NCBI GenBank assembly: GCA_008802785.1
Contig: VUYT01000032.1
Location: 149,398 to 213,397 of the forward strand
Direction of reading: 5' to 3'
Origin: Symmetrospora coprosmae
Lineage: Eukaryota; Basidiomycota; Cystobasidiomycetes; Symmetrosporaceae
DNA length: 64,000 bases
Shown: piece after piece, positions 42,404 through 57,115 of the stretch
How positions within the stretch are numbered: the first letter of the stretch is position 1
Layout of the letters: each line of letters starts with the position of its first letter
The notes under the pieces: generated by a model
Database searches by the model: none
The model's input: the letters and a program-made list of their open reading frames with translations, nothing else
What the model was told of the DNA's origin: nothing
Position numbers and translations under genes: made by a program

Positions 42404-44714
42404 ATGAGGACATCCACACTCTTCAAGGCCGCCTCGGCCGCGCTGCTTGCAACGTGCGTCGCCGCCAGCGACGTGCTCGACCTGCACAAGGACGACTTCC
42501 ACTCCATCGTCAACCCCGAGGACCTCATCCTTGTAGAGTTCTTTGCGCGTGCGTGCCTGCGTCCAGCTCCATGTCTCGAGGCCACGAATGCAGAGGCTGA
42601 CCACCCCATCTTGCCTGCCTGTCTGTGCTTGCAGCTTGGTGAGCATGAGCATCCCCCTTGTCCCGTCCTGCCTGGGCGAACGCGCACACGGGCAGCCCGC
42701 GCTGATGCATCAGCATGCCCCTGCGCGCCCTGCCCTGCCCTGACCCTGCCACGTCGACTTGCCCAAATCCACTCTTTGCCCTCAATGGATACGCCATCAC
42801 ACACGCACGTACAAACAGGTGTGGTCACTGTGAGTCTTCCAGACTGTTGAAGTATCGCGGCCCTCAATGCTCAGCTGGCACTGACTGATGCCTTCCCTCG
42901 ACGCGTTTCACTTGTCCACCACAGGCAAGGCCCTCGCACCGCACTGGGAGGAAGCCGCGACCGCTCTCAAGGAGCAGAACATCAAGCTCGCAAAGGTCGA
43001 CTGCACGGCTGAGACCGAGCTCTGCTCATCTTTCGGGATCCAAGGTAGGTCTCCCTCAATCTCGGCAGCTGTTCGGACGTCTGAGCGATGGCTGACATGC
43101 GAAGCCGGTCACCATTCACAGGGTACCCGTACGTCGACAGCCGTTGCGCAGATGAGGTCACTGTGGTCGTGCGAGCTGAACCGCGTTCTTGCATATGACC
43201 CCTAGCACCCTCAAGGTCTTCCGGAAGGGAGAGGCCTCCGAATATGCCGGCACCCGCAAGGCCGATGGCATCATTAGCTACATGAAGAAGTAAGCGACAG
43301 GCCGAGCCTTGCGGGTAGCCATGCTACTTCTTGCTGATTGCCATGGTCCGCGAAATAAAAGGCAAGCACTCCCGGCCGTCTCGCCCATCACACAGGACAA
43401 CCACGTTCAGTTCCAGGGCCAAGACAAGATTGTCATCATCGCCTACCTCGACGAGGCCGACTCGACCAACAACGGCATCTTCAGCTCGTTCGCTGAATCG
43501 CACCGAGACGACTACCTGTTCGGTCTCTCGACGGACCCGACTGCCATTTCCTCGGCTGGTGTTACCCCGCCCGCGGTGGTCATGTACAAGACCTTTGACG
43601 AGGGCAGGAACGACTTCACACAGTCCTTCACCACGGAGGGCCTCACCACGTTCGTGGCTGAGCACGCCGTCCCGCTCCTCGACGAGATCTCGCCCGAGAA
43701 CTTTGCAATGTACGCAGAGGCCGGCATCCCGCTCGCATACATCTTTATCCCTTCGGACGACGCCAACCGACCGGCACTCATCAAGACCATCGAGCCCATC
43801 GCCCGAGAGCACAAGGGCAAGATCAACTTCGTCTGGATTGACACCAACAAGGTGAGCGCTTGCGGCATGCTATGGCGTCAGGCAGCTCGGCGATACTGAT
43901 GATCATTTTCCACATCTTTTGCGATCCAGTTCGCCGATCACGCCAAGTCGCTCAACCTTCCCGAGCCAAAGTGGCCCTCGTTCGCCATCCAGCAGGTCCA
44001 GGAGCAGCTCAAGTTCCCTCTGCCCCAGTCGACCGAGGTCAACGCCCAGACGGTTTCTGACTTTGTCGCACGATTCGCACGAGGCGAGATCCCCGCGAGC
44101 GTCAAGAGCCAGCCGGTGCCCAAGACACAGGACGAGGCCGTCTACAATGTCGTCGCCGACACCTTTGACGAGGTCGTCATGAAGGACAACAAGCGTGACA
44201 TCCTCATTGAGCTGTACGCCTCGTGGTGCGGACACTGTGCGTATTGCTTCTTCTGTTCTCGAGACAGCATCGGTGCTGCAAGCCAGCTGATTCGCTATCC
44301 CCTCCGCGTTTGCATCATGTAGGCAAGCGACTCGCGCCTACCTGGGAGACGCTCGGCGAGAAGTTCAACAACTCGAAGGACAAGATCCTGATTGCCAAGA
44401 TGGACGCGAACGAGAACGACATCCCTCCCTCGGCCGGATTCCGCGTCCAGGGCTTCCCAACCATCAAGTTCAAGCCAGCGGGATCCAACGTCTTCCAGGA
44501 CTACGAGGGCGACCGCTCGCTCGAGTCCTTCCTAGAGTACATTGAGACCAACGCGGTCAACGGCGCCAAGCCCGACGAGATCGTCGCTGGCTCCGCTGGA
44601 GCTGGTTCCGCACAGGTCCCTGTCGGCGGCGCGCACGACGAGCTGTGTGAGTGCCAACCCCGTCGGCTTTCGGGAGTCTGCACTGACTGGCGTGGTACTT
44701 GCGCCTGTGTAGAA
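42404..44714 (+). CDS. PDI1: Protein disulfide isomerase with microexons
   Basis: ER-lumen oxidoreductase that forms and shuffles disulfides. Exons 42404-42548, 42635-42638 (4 nt), 42819-42829 (11 nt), 42925-43044, 43122-43128 (7 nt), 43206-43289, 43362-43851, 43930-44236, 44323-44646 and 44713-44714 join in phase to 497 residues. A signal peptide (LFKAASAALLATCVAA) precedes domain a, whose active site PWCGHC (Cys51, Cys54) appears only if the 4-nt and 11-nt exons are used. The 7-nt exon supplies GYP. Domains b and b' follow, then a' with YASWCGHC (Cys387, Cys390), an acidic tail and the HDEL retrieval signal. The last intron splits the stop codon (T|AA). All junctions are GT-AG. A model skipping the microexons would lose the first active site. 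Confidence 0.93.
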
Positions 44715-45025
44715 ATGGCTCGAGCCGCCTTGAGCAACAGGGCATACGGGATTGCCGGCAGTAGGGGGCGTTACTGGCTTGCGGACAAGTGCAGGAGGTC
44801 CCCCTCTACCTTACCGCCGGCGGTCTTGAACCTATGATCTGTCACTGCCTACTATCATATGTCAGTAGAGCAGAGCAGAAGCGTGAAATGTAAGCGATGG
44901 AGTGCGTGTCTGTGCGCGAGGCCTGCAAACCGAGAGCGACACTTTGCCCGTCAGGAGTCACAGCACCTGGCTGAATATCTGTACAAGCGCAACGGTCCCT
45001 GGCCCTATATTCTTTTCCAGACTCC
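44715..45025. other. Convergent 3' spacer between PDI and SDR genes
   Basis: 311 bp between two convergent genes, expected to hold both 3' UTRs. No gene is recognised. Confidence 0.45.
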
Positions 45026-46153
45026 TCAACCACGTCCAACCATGCTGGGCATTGCGGTCGCCAAGCTGAGCGACGCAATGGCAGGAAATCAGCATTACCC
45101 CTCTGCGAAACCTCCCGTAACGAGAAGGGCTCACATAGTGTGGTTGAGGACAGAGACGCCAAGAGGCAAGCTTGCCATGTAGGCGACAGAAGTCGCTACA
45201 TGCTGGACGTCAAACAGCGGCTCCACCTTGATGGTCCCGTCCGCCTGAGGCGCTCCGTTGTTGCTCTTGGAGCCCATATCGGTCGCAGCATTGCCAATAT
45301 CAATCTGTGAGACGGAGATGTTATACTTGCGCCCATCCAGCGCGGCAGTCTGTATATGTGTGATAGGAAGGAGTCAGCCAGACTCAGCGAACAGCTTTTC
45401 CAGGAGAGATACAGCATTAGGGCTCAGCACCTTGGTCAGACCGGCCACGCCGTGCTTCGACGAAGTGTACCCCGCAGAGCCCGGCCTGGGGACGTAAGCT
45501 GAGATGCTGCCATTGTTGATGATGCGCCCGCCCTGAGGAGACTGCCGCTTCATGTGCAGGAAGGCATGCTTGATGCAGTTGAAGGGCGCGACAAGGTTGA
45601 TGGCGATTGTCTTTTCGAAATCGGCTAGATTCACTTCTTCGAATGACTTGGCACCGATTGAGAGGCCAGCGTTCTGAGCATCATCAACCAACGAAGAGCA
45701 GGTGCGTCAGCTGCGGACCATCCTCCTGCGCTCGCTGGGTCCGGCGGATCTGTTCAGGCGACCAACATTGAAGAGGAGGTCAACACGGCCTGCGAACAGA
45801 TCCAATCAGCATCACGAGTCTGTATCAAGCTCGCAGCGACGCGTCAGCTCACCGAACTTCTGGGCTGTTTCGCTGAATAGGCGCTCTACGAAGCTCGGAT
45901 CCGTCAAGTCGCCAGCTACGACAAGATGCGACTCGATCTCGCTCGCGGTATTCTTGAGGTTCCCTTCGTCGCGCGCAGTGATGACGACCGTCCAGCCTTG
46001 CTTGCCTAGCTCGATAGCTGTTGCTTTGCCAATGCCTGAGAGTGGCCGCATCTTCGTGTCAGCTCTTGCGGAGACGTTCAGGACTCCGGCTTAGCGAGAC
46101 TGCGCACCGCCGCTGGCTCCGGTCACGATGGCGATCTTGCTGGTGGAAGTCAT
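45026..46153 (-). CDS. Short-chain dehydrogenase/reductase
   Basis: NAD(P)-dependent oxidoreductase, substrate unknown. Exons 46153-46108, 46035-45853, 45789-45767 (23 nt), 45673-45431, 45349-45135 and 45065-45026 join in phase to 249 residues, the usual length for classical SDRs. Motifs: cofactor site IAIVTGASGGIGKATA (TGxxxGIG), DLLFNNAGLS (NNAG), active-site Ser in NNGSISAYVPRPGS and the YTSSKHG Tyr-Lys pair. The C terminus NHTILATAMPSMVGRG is found only with the last 40-nt exon and is typical of a large fungal SDR group. A simpler reading would stop at 45130 and lack this end. No biosynthetic cluster is evident around it. Confidence 0.88.
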
Positions 46154-46811
46154 ACTCGGTAGCTCTGCGAGTGCCTACAACAGTTGTATATCGATGTCAG
46201 GCGAACAAGCTATCAACGCGAAGCTGCTTCGCGAGCTCGTGTGCGGCTAGCTTCGGGGCTCTTCCGCACCGGTGCCAGCTTGACCGCTCCTTGCCGTCGT
46301 CGGGCCGAACCGCGCTCCGAAGGCTCTGTGCTTGATGACGGGCCAAGGGGCGGCTGTTCTGACAGGCCTGTGCACTCTGCACGTCACCTCCATCCAGCAT
46401 GATGTCCTCGCGTACGATCGTGGCAGCACCTCGAGCGATGGTATCGGGGCGAAGCGCCCTCCTCCCCTCCCTGACGAAGGCAGCAGCTATCCGCCTCGGT
46501 CGGGGGAAGCCGCTCGCTCCCCGCCGCTTGCCAGACACCCGCCCCACTCCTCGGTCATGCAGGGAGCCCCGGTCTATCTTGGGCTGTGTGCTTGGTGACT
46601 CCACAGTGGCATGCGGTGAACCCACACTGGCAGCTCTGCCTCTTGTCAGCACGGTCTTCATCCCCAATCTCCTTACCGGGGCCGGATCCGGATCCCGACG
46701 TTGTCTCTCTCGCTTTCCGGATCCCATCTGCCACAACCTTTCCTCCCACCTCCTCCCTCTTGCCTCCCGTTCCCTCCGCATCACGTCTCGACTCTGAACA
46801 TCATTCGTAGC
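46154..46811. promoter_or_regulatory. Divergent promoter region between SDR and transporter genes
   Basis: 658 bp between two divergent starts. Long overlapping frames exist on both strands (46197-46898 minus, 46399-46797 plus), but their Arg/Ser/Pro-rich translations have no domain and they cross the transporter start, so I regard them as shadows. Confidence 0.45.
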
Positions 46812-49265
46812 ATGGACAAGCTTGACAAGAAGACGCTTGGTGAACGGGGAGACGAGACCCTTGAAGAGAGCTCGCAACTCGGAACGAAGCACGTCCATGT
46901 CTCGGAAGAGGATGTGCGTCGACCAAGATGGTTCTTATATGGCCTCCCGGATGCCCCTACTGACAGCCGTTTGCCCCGTCTCCCCGCAATCAGAACCGCC
47001 GGATCAAGCGGAAGACGGATATACACATCCTATCCCTTCTCTGCGTCGTCTACTTTCTGCAGATCGCAGACAAGACCATCATCGGTGAGGGGTCTTCAGC
47101 ATTAGCATCTGCGCGATGGTATGCTAAGTATCACTGCGCCCTTGATAGGCCTGACCGCCATTTACGGCCTGCGCCGCGATGCGAACCTCGTTGGTAAGCG
47201 GTGTTCCTGCCGGCTGCTCCTCCCATGCGCTCGACATCTCATCTGACCGGACTGTGCTTCGCTGTGCCAGGCAATCAATACTCTACTATCGGCTCAATCG
47301 GCTACTATGCCCAGCTGGGGGCTCAGCCATTGGCCGCTTACCTCCTCGTCAAGATCCGGTATCGCATCTTCATGCCTGTCATCGTCATCTGCTGGTCCGT
47401 CGCCTTGTGTGGTATGGCTGCTTCGACAAACTTTAGCTCGCTGGCAGGTTGCCGCTTCCTCCTTGGCTGGTTCGAGGCGGTGAGCCCTGGTGGGCGACCT
47501 ACAGAAGCAGGCAGCAAGTCATGACGTCGATTGTTCCCATAGGCATGTCTCCCTTTATTCAGCTTAATCACCATAGCGTACTACCGCCGCTCCGAGCAGC
47601 CAATAAGAATAGCGGCATGGTACGGCACGAACGGGATCGCTACGATTCTATGCAGTGCCATCATCTACGGACTGGCGCGTATCAGATCCGACACATTGCA
47701 TACGGTACGTTGTCTCGCCGACACACCTTGATCAGGTGGCAGCTGACCCTGCTTCCCGCCTCCGAACAGTACCAAATCGTGTACCTCTTCTTCGGTCTCA
47801 TTACCTTCGTCGTCGGCGTCGCCAGCTACTTCTGGCTGTCTGACTCGCCCGCCACCGCGCGCTACCTTACACCGGAAGACCGCTTGAAGGCTGTCGAACG
47901 ACTCCGTGCCAACCAGCAAGGCAGCGCCTCGACCGCGTTCAAATTCAAGCAGGTCATTGAGATGGTACTCGAGCCCAAATTCTGGCTTTTCATGCTGCTG
48001 ACCTTTTGTGGGTGTCGCGCGCCTACGTGAGGCGACTGCGATACCAGTCAGGCTGAGACCTGAATTTGCGCGATTCAAATAGGCTGCAACGTCGGAGCCG
48101 CCACCTCCAATGTTTTCGGTGAGCATTGCTCGCGCTCTTTGTAAGGACGGGCCTTGCTGACTTGGAGTTTCTGCACAAATTACAGGTCCCATCATCCTGC
48201 AAAGCAGTATGTACCGCTCCTTCGCGAGTAGAGGATCGAGAAACTCTCGCTAAGTTGTCGTATCCCACACCAAGTCGTCGGCTTCACGGCGGATGAGAGC
48301 GTACTGCTCAACATGGTATTCGGTGAGCTCCTAGTCTGGGCTTCGTTTCTACGGACAATGGAGAGCTAACAGGCTCCTCCTACAGGCTTCCTGCAGACCT
48401 TGATGTGAGCCACAAGGATGGGCGGCTATGACCTGACTATGCTAGAGCTGATGAGCGTTATTCTATTGACAGGATCCTCGTTTCGTCGTGGCTCGCTCAA
48501 CGATTCGCGAGGAAGGGCCTGATTCTCTTCATCTTCATGATGCCCGTCATCCTGGGAGTCGGGCTGCTCTATGGTCTGCCAAAGACGGATCAGTACCAGG
48601 GAGGCTTGCTTGCTGGTTATTGTGAGTCACTTCCTGCTAAGTTGGAAGGGACCGCCGCTCACGCCCGAGTCATTCGAACATTAGACCTCTTTTCTTTCCT
48701 CTTCAGCGCCAATCCGCTGATTGTTTCGTGGATGGGAGCCAACGTGGGTGGAAATTCAAAGAAGAGCGCATACTACGTGAGTGTCTTGCTGTCTTGCGCG
48801 CATTGTCCAGCCTTCCGCTGGCCCTGGACCTGAATGATGTCATCCGCACGTCCACAGACAAGCTTCAATGCGTTCAGCGCGGCTGGAAACATCGTGGCGC
48901 CATATCTTTTCAAGTGAGTTGTGCTCGCTGGTCTAGGATGATGACAGACCTTTGGACTGACCCGACGTTGGCCAACCCGCAGGGCCTCTGAAGCGCCAGG
49001 GTACCGCACCGGCCTCATCTCTGTTCTCGCCATCTTTGCAGCCATGGCCGTCATCATTGTTGCTCAAATCTTCATCCTGCTCGGGCTCAACAAGCTCAAG
49101 GAGCGTCAGCGGGTCAGCCTCGGTATGCCGGCCAAGATCGAGGACGCGTCGATGGCAAAGAGATTTGTGGAGACGGAGGAGCACGTCGACGAGCCAGCAG
49201 GCACAACTGCTGCTCAGGAAGACCTGACGGACCACCAGAACCCCATGTTCGTTTATCTCACATGA
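46812..49265 (+). CDS. Major facilitator transporter, Dal5-like anion:cation symporter family
   Basis: Plasma-membrane permease of the allantoate/ureidosuccinate family, about 500 residues and twelve membrane helices. At least 14 exons; resolved ones are 46812-46913, 46994-47084, 47149-47193, 47271-47479, 47543-47704, 47770-48007, 48083-48118, 48186-48206, 48275-48322, 48386-48404 and from 48473. Family blocks: ILSLLCVVYFLQIADKTIIG, GNQYSTIGSIGYYAQL, GCRFLLGWFEA|ACLPLFSLITIAYY, EQPIRIAAWYGTNGIAT, VGVASYFWLSDSP, VGFTADESVLLNM and PLIVSWMGANVGG, SFNAFSAAGNIVAPYLF. The junction near 48621-48707 is not certain (donor GTGAGT leaves the wrong phase; GTCACT two bases on would fit). Substrate is unknown. 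Confidence 0.85.
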
Positions 49266-49519
49266 GCGATGGGGGCCCCCAAAGTCAGGCTAGCACCGGG
49301 GATTAGCCTGGCACTTGCTCTGTGTATAATCGCCTGCCTCTAGAAGTAGTTGAAAAGTTATCGCCTCGCTTGTGCTTGTCTGCATTGAAGTTGACATGTC
49401 CATCCCCGAACGGTCGCCCATTGTACTTGTGGAGCTCCTGCTTGCCGACCGCGCGGCCGCTTGCTTTCCGACCTCTCCAAGCTCGCCGGGACTTAGAGGG
49501 AACGGGCAGATAGACCAAG

Positions 49520-52364
49520 ATGACCTCCAATCAGCGGCACGACCGCGGTGCTCGTCAGGCCGTCACTGCTGATATCGGCAATGTCGGGCGGTGAGTCCAA
49601 GGCAGTCGGCCGGGGCGGCGGCGTGACTTGGACGAGGTTGTTGACGCAGAGACGCTCCACCCAGGCGGACGGGTGCAGCCATGCCCAGAGAGGGCGACGT
49701 CAGATTGACGCAGGACGGCTACGAGGACATTGACGACTTCTTCAAGAGCCCACCTCCTTCCTTCCGGCCCACTGCGAACGCGAATGCGCATGCCAGGGCG
49801 GCATCGAGCAAGAAGTCGGCTTCGAAGCGGCACGCGACAGCAGCAGCAGCAGCCCCCGCCCCGCTGGAGGCGCCGGGGAGCGCGAGCCGCCGACAGCGAG
49901 CAGGCTACAGGCCTGATGTGACGCACGAGATTGGTGTCAGGGGCAGGTGCGCTGATCTGCTCACGTCGCTTGACCGAGCGGGCCACGCTCGACGCTGGAG
50001 GGAGGAGGCTGGACGAGAGCTGACATCGACCCTTGCGCAACAACAGAAAGACTGGAGTCGCGATTGCGCCCACGAGCACGGATGGGAACATCAGACGCGA
50101 TAGCAACGGGATGGAAGACATGGACCTGTATTTCTCCCAGGGACCGGCGAGCGTTCCGCCCATCCGCAAGAGCAGTGGCAAGAAGCGTCAACAGCCGCTG
50201 GCTACGGTTGAAGACAGCGCGCAGGAGGACGAGGACGAGGACGATGATGACCGTGACGCTCAGGCAAGTGTATCGAACGAGGAGGAGAGCGACGTCGAGA
50301 ACCAGACTGCCAACTACGGCGCCAGAGGTCAGACGTCACGCGTCAAGGCGAGAAGGTCCGAAGCAAGTACAGTAGACGAGAGTGGGTCAGATATGGAGCA
50401 AGACGAAGATCAGGGCGAAGACGACGGTGACGATAACGACGAACAGGTAGACGAGGGGAGCACGCCGGAGACTCAGGTCGGGAGGAGGCATAGCCAGGCC
50501 AGCCGTGCCGATACAACGTATGGCATTGGAGGCTACTACAACGGATCAGAAGGCGAGGTCGATGGTGGCGGAACTCAGACAATGGACATCGAAGGCAGTG
50601 CGTTCTGTCGTCGACATAAAGATACAGCACAAGAGACAGCACTGAATCTTGCCCGTGTCTCGCAGGCTCGTACTACAACAAGTCGAACAAGTCTTTCGCA
50701 GCCCAATTGGGTAACAAGAGCTCGCGCGTCGATGATCGCACGACGGACTTCGACAAGGTACCATCCTCTCCATCTACGACGACTCTGTCCAAGCACGCAG
50801 CTTCGACAAGCAAGCGCGGCGCCATGCTGCGAGATCTCAACGAATCTTCGGACGACGATGAGGACGAAGAGGGCATCCAGGCAAGCTTGACGCGATCTGC
50901 GTCCAAGCATAGCAGGAGTGCGCAACGCAACCGAGACTCGCCGCCAAACGAGACGTCGGCGTCCATCAAAGGCAAGGAGCGCGCGCGCGACGAGCCGTCT
51001 GACGACGAGGATGGCGATGACGACTTCGATGATGCTGGCGCCGGAGGCTACGAGCCTGCTGATCAAGATGGGTACCCAGACCAGTCCGGCTACGAGGATG
51101 AGGAGCCTCAGCAGGATGACAGAAGTGCCGATGAGCAGGAGGACGAAGACGATGATGGCGTTCAGGATGACGGGGATGGTCCTCTCGAGCCTCTGGCAGA
51201 GGAAGATGAAGATGCTGGCAGTCAGGAAGAGGACGCGGCGATCAGCCAGACTGCTGCAGGCAGCAAGAAGCGCAAGCGGGCGGGGCCTCACGCAGATGAC
51301 TCTGGCAACGCAAATGCATCGGGATCGGAGCAATCTGCAAGGGGAAAGCAGCCAGCCGCGCGAAAGAGGAAGAAGACGGTTGAGCATCCTGATGGTGAGC
51401 TGCCCAGCATGCAAAGCATGGGCATCTTGGGTCCGAGCGAGGCTGATGTTCATGCTTCTATATCAGGCGTTCGGCGCTCACAGCGCGACCGGACAAGTCC
51501 GCTTGAGTTCTGGAGGAATGAGCATGTTGTGTACCGGCGACGCGATTCCGGACTCGCCACATACTACGAGAAGGTCGACGTGTACACGCGGCCCAAGCCG
51601 CCCGTACGACATCTCGGCGTCCAGGGTCGCAAGGGCAGTGCAGCTGCGCAGAAGCGGGCAAGGTCAGCGAGTCAGGCAGCGGCGAACGGCAAAGGCAAGA
51701 CGAGGAGCATCTCGGTTGGACCGGCCGGTGATGCCCACGCGGGTGATGGAGTCAATGGACCGGGGGCTCTCGCAGGCGATGGGTACTGGGCTGAGTGGGA
51801 CGAAGAGACTGAGCCGGACGGAATCGTCTGGGACTATGTTGATGGGGCCGAAGTCAAGAAGCGTGAGTGGATGTGCATTGCGAGTTAGGCGCGGGCGGAG
51901 AAAGCTGACACTACACGCAACGCGGCTCATCCTAGGCGTCGCTTTTACCAAGGCCATGCTGGACCCAAAGCCGACCAAGAACCACGCGTACAAGTTCCAG
52001 CGCATCTTTACGGACGGCGACTTCATGGCGGGCGGCGTGCTCGTCATCCCGCCGGGAGAGGCCAAGCCGCTCAAGCCTGCTCGGGACAATACCTACGTAA
52101 GTCAGACTCGCGTATCCATTAACGGCTACCCTGTCTGACATTCGCCTTCTGCCTATCGCCTTCCAGATGCTATACTGTGTCCAGGGCGCGGTCAGGGTGC
52201 TCGTTCATCGCACCGAGTTCACCATCTCGCAAGGCGGCTTCTTCATGATTCCGCGGGGCAACTCGTATCAGATCAACAATCTCACCGAGGTGGAGGCCTT
52301 CTTGGTCTTCATGCAGGCTAGAGAGCTGACGGCAGTCATGGAGGGTGATGGGAATGGCAACTGA
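49520..52364 (+). CDS. MIF2: Centromere protein CENP-C / Mif2
   Basis: Inner kinetochore protein that binds CENP-A nucleosomes. Exons 49520-49590, 49650-49946, 50047-50597, 50666-51862, 51936-52096 and 52167-52364 join in phase to 824 residues. The N-terminal part has two similar blocks: PPRRTGAAMP...GYEDIDDFF and GRKTGVAIAP...GMEDMDLYF. Long acidic Ser/Asp/Glu stretches follow. The CENP-C signature is GVRRSQRDRTSPLEFWRNE at about residues 572-590. The C-terminal cupin dimerisation domain is clear: GGVLVIPPGEAKPLKPA, YCVQGAVRVLVH, GGFFMIPRGNSYQI. The start at 49520 depends on a first 71-nt exon; the ATG at 49681 is an alternative. Confidence 0.92.
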
Positions 52365-52747
52365 GATGGGCCGTCGAGCTTGCGAAATCGCCCCTGGAGA
52401 TATCAAGTGTAATACGGCAGTATGCCATTATCTGTTATGCCTTGACGATGTGTTGTTATACTCGCGAGGCTCTCTCGATCAATGTCAAGCAATGCTACAG
52501 GATGTCAAGCACTTGGATCTGTGTACACTGGACCATATACGAGGAGGGCCATTTGTTCACTGCCTTGCGGGGTTGACCGCCTGGCGCGAGAAGGGACGCG
52601 TCAGAGCCCGCCTGCATACTCCTTTGCCGCCCTGTGCGCTAGATACCGTCGTCTTTGTACTCGAGATAGGCAGTGGATGTCGAGCCTCTGTCCCGTCCAG
52701 GAACAGGGCCGGTGAGCGGGACGGAGGGTAAACCGCCTGGAAACGGA

Positions 52748-53297
52748 TCACTCGGAAGACTCGATAGGCCATACCTGGTCGTTCGTCTTGTACATGCAGC
52801 TGATGCAGAGATTGCCAGTGTAGAACATGCTCGTAGGCCCGACGATGCTGCGAAAAGGTGTCGTTCGCAGGGGAACATTGGATGCCGAAAACGAGTCAGA
52901 TGTGCCTGCGAATACCACAAGCACATCCGGCTACCGGTGTTGGACAGACGCGCACGAATCCAGCCCTCCGCACCCACCTGTCGCATGCTTTGCAGTATCG
53001 CTCCTTGCACGTCTCTTTCGCCACGGCCGGCTGGATCTCCGCATGGCCTGGATACGCGAAGCAAGCGAGAAACAGCTTCCAGGTCGACTCGTTATCGAGT
53101 GCGGCGTGTAACGCCCTGCACGTCCGAGCGAGCTTGCATGTCGCAGAGGGTCCGCACTCGAGGGATATCAGAGCCAGCAGCTCCTCCGGCGCCTTGAGGA
53201 TGGGCGACGACGTCACGGATGGTGGTGTGACGCCACTGCCAGTCTCGACGCTATGCTGAAAGATGTGTGGGAGACGGATGAGCGCGAAGCTGCTCAT
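52748..53297 (-). CDS. Small F-box protein with a paired-CxxC segment
   Basis: Probable substrate receptor of an SCF ubiquitin ligase. Exons 53297-52978 and 52847-52748 join in phase to 139 residues. An F-box-like helix bundle spans about residues 33-80 (LKAPEELLALISLECG, CKLARTCRALHAALDNESTWKLF). It is followed by YCKACDS and, across the intron, FYTGNLCISCMYK, giving CxxC-x15-CxxC, a likely small zinc ribbon. The stop follows soon after (NDQVWPIESSE). Without splicing the frame ends at 52896 and the second CxxC is lost. It lies between Mif2 and XPB and is convergent with Mif2. Confidence 0.65.
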
Positions 53298-53478
53298 TGC
53301 CAGTTAGTCAATCATAGCGAGGACCTGGCTCCCACCTGGGTCGATCCCATCTCAGCCCTGCTCCACCTCGACTGCCTGACTCATCCTCGGAACCGCCGGA
53401 AAGCAGTCGGGACGAGAGCAAGAGACTCACCGCTGCTCTCTGCCGACACATCGACTATCGCGCAAACCTGTAGCTGGA

Positions 53479-56814
<3,336 letters not shown>

Positions 56815-57115
56815 TGGTCTGCGTTTCACTGACTTTGTTGTGGTAATGCCAGTTGCGTATGGTGTAGGAGCGCTGTAATTGGCAAGAACGTACAAGAGCC
56901 TTGGTTTGCAACGGTCTACTTTCCCGATAAGCCCGAAAGCACACTCTTATTTGTCCACCACACGCGTTCCTATGATAAGATGCCCATGCACTAATGGCTA
57001 CAGACCATACGGTCTTTCTTCGGGTAGCCGGACCAGGCGAATCCACCCCCGACCGCGAGAGCCGGTGGTAGACACCACTGTAGAATGGGCCAGGGCCCGG
57101 CTACCACGACTCCTC
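56815..57115. other. Convergent spacer between XPB and the Fanzor-like gene
   Basis: 301 bp between the stops of two convergent genes. I looked for inverted terminal repeats against 60575-61116 and found none by eye. No gene is recognised. Confidence 0.45.

Noticed and set aside
46197-46898. Minus-strand frame of 233 codons
   Set aside because: Basic low-complexity translation overlapping the start of the transporter and the divergent promoter; likely a GC-rich shadow frame.
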